From NCBI GenBank assembly GCA_025765595.1, contig JAIVFH010000100.1, positions 1-64,000 on the forward strand: a stretch of DNA of 64,000 nt, in the 5' to 3' direction. Below are positions 58,225-64,000 of this stretch, piece after piece (position 1 is the first letter of the stretch; the number at the start of each line of letters is the position of its first letter). A program made the position numbers and the translations under genes. This stretch comes from Obelidium mucronatum (taxonomy: Eukaryota; Chytridiomycota; Chytridiomycetes; Chytridiales; Chytriomycetaceae). The notes under the pieces were generated by a model. That model worked only from the letters and a program-made list of their open reading frames with translations, was not told where the DNA came from and ran no database searches.

Positions 58225-59028
58225 TCAATCGCTTCGACTCGTACGTCTTTTAACAGCCGCTCTACGGTTCTGAAAAAAAAACTGAACATGCTTCAGCCCC
58301 ATTCCAACGCGTTCAGCAGCTTGCTTCAATGTGGGAGTGTCTGGGTGCTGGTTCTCCTCAAAGATTTTCATGAGGAACTGGTGATTCTCCTTGGACAGGC
58401 GTTTTCGTTTTTTGGGAGCACCTTGCTGTGTGTTTGATGAATGATTGGATGCTTTTGTGCATGCTGTTGCTGATGCTGTTGATACTGCTGTTGATGGGTA
58501 TGTTTTGCGTTCGAAGGGTGATGCGTTGGGATGGTACGGCGCTGCTGGTGGTGGAGTGATCGACTGGAGAGGTGGAAGCTGAATAAACGGGGGGAAATCG
58601 TCGTCATCGCTGTATGTATGCAATTGGGGAGAACCAAGATGACCTAGAACTGGCGTGTTTGTCGTGCTCTCATTCATAATACTTGGACTTTGGGACGGCG
58701 CGAAAGAAGCGCGACGCCATGAAAACTGATCAAAATGGTGCATGTTTACGTCGTAACTGGGAAGCTTGTAAGGGTTTGTAGTTTTATGAATGACTGGTAC
58801 GGCAGTGAAGGGGGAAGAAGGGACAATGTTGAAGCCGCCAAGAGAGTAGCCGGGTGGAATCATTTCCACTACATTGCTTTCCAAGTATTGACATGAGTAT
58901 TCTTTCGTTTCAGTTTGTGACCGCTGATTCTCTGTTGATGGGACATACGGCGGTCCTCCAAAGCTGTACCCAGCCACAGTTGTTTCTGGACTACTGGATG
59001 TATCGTAGTATCCTGCAATAGATATCAT
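58225..59028 (-). CDS. Homeodomain protein 3 with Phe at position 48
   Basis: A single exon of 267 residues. The homeodomain lies at about residues 205-262 (KRKRLSKENHQFLMKIF, then LKHVQFFFQNRRAAVKRR). The almost invariant Trp 48 is Phe (FFQNRR). The GYxLGG motif occurs twice: once near residue 18 as AGYSFGGPPYVPSTE and once near residue 57 as PPGYSLGGFNIVPSSPF. The third array motif is TNTPVLGHLGSPQL. The HPLLQP motif is not recognisable. The frame is intact, so this is probably a real divergent member. Confidence 0.85.
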   Translation of the reverse strand: MISIAGYYDTSSSPETTVAGYSFGGPPYVPSTENQRSQTETKEYSCQYLESNVVEMIPPGYSLGGFNIVPSSPFTAVPVIHKTTNPYKLPSYDVNMHHFDQFSWRRASFAPSQSPSIMNESTTNTPVLGHLGSPQLHTYSDDDDFPPFIQLPPLQSITPPPAAPYHPNASPFERKTYPSTAVSTASATACTKASNHSSNTQQGAPKKRKRLSKENHQFLMKIFEENQHPDTPTLKQAAERVGMGLKHVQFFFQNRRAAVKRRTSRSD

Positions 59029-59521
59029 TTCTCGCGAAATTCGGTGTGCGGATGGGCAACGTCTTTGTCGAAATTTGTGTGTATACGAGGAAGAGGGGGA
59101 TTCTATTGGTCCTTTTTATGATGAATGAATTTCTACACACGCAATTTCCCGTGAATTTTAGATACAACCAATTGTCAACATTTCCCCTTCTTCAATTTGG
59201 GGAATTAATTTTCTCCTCAAAAGAAGCCAGGGCCCCACGTTGCACGGGCACGCCGAACTTTTTTTTACGAGGACTGACAGTTTAGGGCCAGCACAAGATC
59301 AATAAAATCTGGTAAACAATTGCACGCTTTGTGATTAAAAAAAATATTCAAAAATCTTATTATCAAGAAACCACCCAACATTATTACAAATACAACAATT
59401 ATAGAAAACAACCGACTGCGCTACAATTTCCGAAGAAAAAAGACAAAGCAAAAAAAAAGGGTGTCCCAATACTGGAGACAGGGGGAGGATAAATGTGTAA
59501 AAAAAAACGGTATTTAAAAGC

Positions 59522-60229
59522 TCATGAAAGCTCGTCAGACGTCGATGGAACGTTCACCATCCGACGTCTAACAGCAGCACGACGGTTCTGAAACCAGAAT
59601 TGAACCTGGCGATAACTCAGACCCAGATGCGTGGCAGCTTTCTGAAGAGTTTTCGACTTTGGCATATTATCTTGTTGAAATAAATCCATCAAATGTTCGC
59701 GTTGTTCGTTTGTGAGTTGAATACGTTTCTTGGATTCGATATTATTAGTTTGCGTTCGGGTCTGTACGTGTGGTGGTGTTGTTTGAATTGTGCTTGTGGT
59801 GGTAGATGGAAGATATGATTGCGTTGGCAGAAAGAGGGTAGGAGCAGTGGTTCCAGTATACCACGAAAGCGGCTGGAGCGATGATGATTGCAACAATGGA
59901 TGTATACCTTTGAGGCTCTGCTGTTGTTGCTGGTGGAGATGGTGCGTGGCCAGCAAAAATTCGTTCGAGGGAGATAGAAGATTGCTGATCTCAGGTGTGG
60001 CAGTAGCTGATAGCTGCACCGGGTCAAAGAGTTCATATTCTAGCCGGGATTGGTCAATTGCCGGTGATTGCCAAGCTTGGGTATTGTTCGCCAATTGCTC
60101 GTGATGGCTTGACGGGACTACTGCTACTCCTCCCAGAGTGTATCCTGGCGGTATCGAGTATACCACGTCACTCTTCCAATAAGAGGTAGTTGGAGGTATC
60201 GGAGTTTCAAGAGGAGAGGGTGAGGCCAT
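59522..60229 (-). CDS. Homeodomain protein 4
   Basis: A single exon of 235 residues from the ATG at 60229; an in-frame ATG at 60271 would add 14. The homeodomain is at about residues 170-228 (KKRIQLTNEQREHLMDLF, then YRQVQFWFQNRRAAVRRR). Array motifs are PPGYTLGGVAVVPSSHH near residue 26, TATPEISNLLSPSNEF, and IHPLLQSSS. A Gln run lies between the last two. About 390 bp separate it from homeodomain gene 5. Confidence 0.85.
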   Translation of the reverse strand: MASPSPLETPIPPTTSYWKSDVVYSIPPGYTLGGVAVVPSSHHEQLANNTQAWQSPAIDQSRLEYELFDPVQLSATATPEISNLLSPSNEFLLATHHLHQQQQQSLKGIHPLLQSSSLQPLSWYTGTTAPTLFLPTQSYLPSTTTSTIQTTPPHVQTRTQTNNIESKKRIQLTNEQREHLMDLFQQDNMPKSKTLQKAATHLGLSYRQVQFWFQNRRAAVRRRMVNVPSTSDELS

Positions 60230-60614
60230 AGTTGTGCCTTTTTTTCGCTGCCCACGGAATTCCTTGACCAATAAAAATCTAATATCGCACCACAGTTGGC
60301 GTCATTGCACGGGGCTCTTATCGTCTTATCACGCCGACATAACAGAAACATCTTTGATCTGTTTTCGAGTGAACCGTTGTCATGCCTTGGCGATTTGTAT
60401 TTCATTAACCTATTGGTGATACAGTCATACCAATAATTTTATACGACAACAGTTTTAAAAAAAACATGTCTTTATTCTATTTCCGAGTATTGAATGTGTA
60501 CGATTGTAAGAATTTGAATATACGATGGTGTGATAGTCGATGAATATCGAGATGCATAGTTGATGCATAGACTACGAAATGCATTTTAAAAACTGAAGAG
60601 CGAATAGAAAGATT

Positions 60615-61436
60615 TCAGTTGGAGTTCTGATGACGGCGTCGCTCAGCTGCGCGGCGGTTCTGGAACCAGTATTGGACTAGTCTCAACTCCATCCCAACTT
60701 TTTCAGAAACTTTCTGAAGAGTCTTTGTGCTTGGCATGTTGTTTTCTTCAAAAACGGACATCATAAAGGCGCGCTGTTCTTTGCTCAGTTGTGTACGTTT
60801 CTTGGATGGTGATGTCTTGTTGCTACTGGTTGTAGATGGGGAAGAATCCGAGGAAGACGAGCGCGATACTCTCTTGGGAACAGTGACATCAACTGTGGCT
60901 ACAGAAGTCTCCAACGAAAACAACTGCTCATAACTAGGAATGGATTGGATGAATGAAGCAGTGCTTGCAACAGGCAATACTGGAGAAGATTCAAGAATTG
61001 GAGAAGTGGGAAAGTCGAAATCGAATCCATGCATAAAAGACGACGTATGAAAGATATCCGATGTGTCTACGAATTGGTTGAATTGGGTTTCGATGGGTTG
61101 CAACAATGGGTGAACGATAGTTGCTGGTTCGAGAGCTGACAACTGTGGCGAATTGCCAAAGTATTGAAGGATTGGCGTACTGGTTAGATCATTGTCCAAG
61201 AAATCCATTTCCAAGTCGCTGGAAGGAGACTCAATGCTAGAGATTGGAGAACTGAAAGCCTTATGAGATGGCAGGAGATATGACTTTGCGTCTGCTGGAG
61301 AAGATGGAAGAATGTCGGCTCCTCCAAGATAGTAACCGAATGGGATAACTGATACCAAGTCCAAGAAAGGCAGGGACTCGGGCTTATCAGTGTTGCTGCC
61401 AAGTGTAGGTTGAGTCAAGGTAGCAAGAACAGACAT
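60615..61436 (-). CDS. Homeodomain protein 5
   Basis: A single exon of 273 residues. The homeodomain lies at about residues 208-268 (KKRTQLSKEQRAFMMSVF, then LRLVQYWFQNRRAAERRR). Array motifs are PFGYYLGGADILPSSPA near residue 32, TSTPILQYFGNSPQL near residue 85 and VHPLLQP near residue 105. A Ser-rich linker precedes the homeodomain. It is the 5'-most gene of the array and diverges from the histidine-kinase-like gene across about 695 bp. A TATA-like ATATAAAC lies about 70 bp upstream. Confidence 0.87.
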   Translation of the reverse strand: MSVLATLTQPTLGSNTDKPESLPFLDLVSVIPFGYYLGGADILPSSPADAKSYLLPSHKAFSSPISSIESPSSDLEMDFLDNDLTSTPILQYFGNSPQLSALEPATIVHPLLQPIETQFNQFVDTSDIFHTSSFMHGFDFDFPTSPILESSPVLPVASTASFIQSIPSYEQLFSLETSVATVDVTVPKRVSRSSSSDSSPSTTSSNKTSPSKKRTQLSKEQRAFMMSVFEENNMPSTKTLQKVSEKVGMELRLVQYWFQNRRAAERRRHQNSN

Positions 61437-62131
61437 ATTTGAAGTTGGGTCTTAAGACTCTCAATGCAAAATTCGTTTGACAGGAATGGACTTGTCTTTG
61501 CTGTTTATATCTTTTTTTTCAAAGCTGATTGCGGGGTTGGATGTGCCTCATTACGCAATCAAAATTCGTTGTTTAGCTGGCCCTTGCAAATGAGATAATA
61601 GGGTCAGAAATGAAAGACAACTTCCGCAAATCGTATCTCTCTTTGGCCCATAATTACGCCATTCATTTTGGTCCGTGATACAAGCAATCGAAATGAGCAC
61701 ACTCAAAATCAGTCACGTGTCCAAACAAACAGAAACGTGCAAACTCATATTTTCCCATTTACGACAATTCGCGTTCGAAATGAGAGTGTTATCAGTTGTT
61801 TACAACAATCTTACAACCAGTCAGAAAAAGACTCAAAGTGGTTACAGTCAGGCTTTGAGCGGAAAGCCAAAATTGGCAATATTAATAAGTGCAACAAATA
61901 ATAATAAACAGTTGATTAGGGAAGATTCTTGAGACATCTCAATCAAATGCAAAAGAAATTGCGGGGTTTGTTGATTCACTTTCCGAAACTTCTAAGCTTT
62001 TTGATTCATCCTTTTATTGACGAAGCTCCAGCTTTCAGTTCCATCGTTTCCTCTTGCGGTGCAGTGCGCTAGGAATAAAAAGGATGTGGATTTGCTGTGA
62101 TTTGCTGTGATTTACATCATCTTTCGCAACC
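61437..62131. promoter_or_regulatory. Divergent intergenic region, homeobox array and kinase gene
   Basis: No gene is seen in these 695 bp. It must contain the promoters of homeodomain gene 5 (minus) and the histidine-kinase-like gene (plus). A small imperfect repeat, gatttgctgt, occurs twice at about 62090-62110, just before the kinase gene. Confidence 0.5.
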
Positions 62132-64000
62132 ATGGACCGCACCCCGTTTGCTTTTTCCGGGGCCGAGTCAATGGAGTCTGTACGATCCCGGGCAACGAGA
62201 AAGAGCCCGAACAAATCAAAGCAAGAAGAAGAAGCGGCTGCGAATCCTTTCTTTGATATATTACGACTGTTGATCCTTTTGAGTGTTTCTTTTGGTTTGG
62301 CGTCTCTGTCTTCAGTTATCAGCAAGCAGGATATACCATTAATCTGGCCAGCTAATGGCGTCCATGTCGCGGCGCTGCTGGTTACAACTTCAAAGATTCG
62401 CTTGCTTGTACCTGTCGCTTTCATTGGAACTGTCTTTGCAGCATTAGTCACTGCAGGGAATTTTCCTCTTCTCCTTGCTGCAGAGGTTTATGATTTTTTC
62501 ATGATATTAGCTCTCTTTTTTATATCTTGTCGATGCAACAGATGGCTGGAATCCATGGTTTAGAATCAATCATGATGGCCTTGGTGCTATTTGCGGCCAC
62601 AATGCTGAAACAAAACCTGAGCGAATCAAAATCTCTCTTTACGTTTATCTTTTCATCAGCTATTGTGCTACTCGTGTTCTCTATTTGCCGCTCCCTGATT
62701 TTTGTGTTGCCTGGAAACTTGGACTCACCATCTGACATAACACTTGCCCAGCGGATTCTATTGGATTGGTCTGCAGGATTTCCGGGCCTTTTGATCATTA
62801 TTCCAATGTTTTCGTATCTCAGGATATCGGAGATTGACAAATTGAAGGATCTATTCTACAACAAAAACACAATCATTTGCGTTGTAGGGCCGTTGGGGAC
62901 CAGCTTTCTTGCCGCGCTCCTTCCCTGGATACTTCAAGTATACATTGGCCACGGATCCTGGTTCTTGTCTCTTTATTGTCATTATGCCCTTGTTTTTTCT
63001 GCTGGCTATTTTGGAGGAACGTTTGGCTTATGCCTCACCTCTCTTTCTGGACTATTGTCCAACCTTGGTTACAGTTTCGTTTGGAGAAAAGAATCAACTT
63101 CATCGCTTAGCATAACTTTGGGGGAAGGACATTTACCCGTTCTTCACATCCACGCACTTTTGCAAATCACTGCTTTGGTTTTCGTTTTTCTAGTCCTCAA
63201 GAAGGACACAAAGTATGCCAAGGCTTTGAAGAAATTCGATTCAAAAATCAAGAATCTCTCTGGCGACTTGGATATGGCGCGTCGAGAAAACGAAATACAA
63301 CGGCAAGAATTGGCTGTCAAGACTGCTTATATTCCGTTTCTGTGTAAACAGTTCCATGGACCTGCGATTAGCGTAATGACGCTTTGGGAAAACGCTAGAG
63401 AAGACTCTCGGTTCGCGGAATCGCTGCAGCTGGCTGAATCGATGATGGAGCCAATGGGTGTCATTCTTTCATTGATTGACGATGTATTGAGTTATTCACA
63501 GCTGGAAGAGGGGATCCTGAAACTCATGCCTGTTCCGACTGATCTCCAAAAAGTGATATTCAGTACAATGGAAATCGTCGGTGGTCTATTCAGTCAGAGC
63601 AATATTGTGCTTGAGCATGAACTTAGTAATATTCCTGAGATTGTAGTGATTGATCCTATAAGATTCGAGCAAACGCTTCTAAATATTCTTACTACTGCCT
63701 GTCAGGTATATAATTGTGCGAAATTTCAATAATAATTTAATTTTTCCCCCAAGTACACCAACCCAGGTGGCAAAATCACCCTAAAAGTCACAGGAACTTC
63801 TGACAACATAATGCAAGTGAGCGATCCACCCTTCAACATCGACGTGATGGTAACTTTTGGGGAAACCGGGACGTTTGTTCCTGTGGAAACAATATTCAAT
63901 CCGTTTAACATGAAACCGATTCGAGGAATCACAACAACATCATCATCGCCCGATATAAACTCTTTCATTATTGAAAGCGGTCTCGGGATGGCAACAGCCA
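62132..64000 (+). CDS. MASE1-like membrane sensor with degenerate histidine-kinase core, partial
   Basis: Exons 62132-62485, 62542-63705 and 63754 to beyond the window. After a basic cytosolic start come about eight membrane segments, the first with IWPANGVHVAALLV, the MASE1 signature. A coiled coil of about 60 residues leads to a kinase-like core. The H-box region keeps a His (KQFHGPAISVM) but not the usual HELRTPL. In the N-box (LLNILTTACQYTNPGG) the Mg-binding Asn is Thr. The G1 region reads GETGTFVP instead of DTGIGIP, while SGLGMATA resembles G2. Such changes suggest that ATP binding is impaired. The C-terminal part, which might include a receiver domain, is outside the window. Confidence 0.78.

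Noticed and set aside
62486..62541. Frameshift in the histidine-kinase-like gene
   Set aside because: A 56-bp GT-AG intron (62486-62541) in phase 0 explains the frame change without any indel.

Overview
The window looks like nuclear DNA of an early-diverging fungus, most likely a chytrid (Chytridiomycota). I infer this from the combination of a fungal Zn2Cys6 regulator, a TOM1/HUWE1-type E3 ligase, complex I, plant-style leucine-rich repeats with one repeat per exon, a MASE1-type sensor kinase, a chromodomain Ty3/gypsy element and many short GT-AG introns (about 48-215 bp). The standard code is used. Identities are my own recognition of motifs; nothing was searched.

Layout. 1-10.5 kb is a compact gene block: a decayed 7TM paralogue, an UNC93-like membrane protein, its intact 7TM neighbour, NDUFA12, a Rab7 GTPase, an array of GC-rich hairpins, mitochondrial ribosomal protein uL4m, and a head-to-head bZIP/Zn2Cys6 pair. 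10.5-11.8 kb has no gene. 11.8-23.2 kb is a satellite of about 79 monomers (152 bp, plus a 98-bp variant) with higher-order repeats of 706, 858 and 456 bp. 23.2-30.0 kb is a decayed Ty1/copia element split by a younger Ty3/gypsy element (24780-29934) with both LTRs and a perfect 5-bp target duplication. 30.8-40.3 kb holds histone H3, a BOD1/SHG1-AT-hook protein, a BTB-LRR gene, an RNA exonuclease and a MYND protein. 40.4-53.0 kb is one 15-exon HECT ligase gene. 53.2-55.3 kb holds a WBP4-like splicing factor, a PAN/Apple-like gene and its decayed copy. 55.4-61.4 kb is a tandem array of five homeobox genes. From 62.1 kb to the end runs a membrane histidine-kinase-like gene with degenerate catalytic boxes.

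The most notable signals are (1) the homeobox array, whose members share three short motifs outside the homeodomain; (2) the gypsy element, which shows an 11-nt self-priming arrangement, a predicted transcript start consistent with a TATA box, and a textbook -1 frameshift signal; and (3) the satellite's higher-order structure. About two dozen frame disruptions, nearly all a net extra base and grouped in patches, suggest insertion errors in parts of the assembly, so disrupted genes here should not automatically be called pseudogenes.
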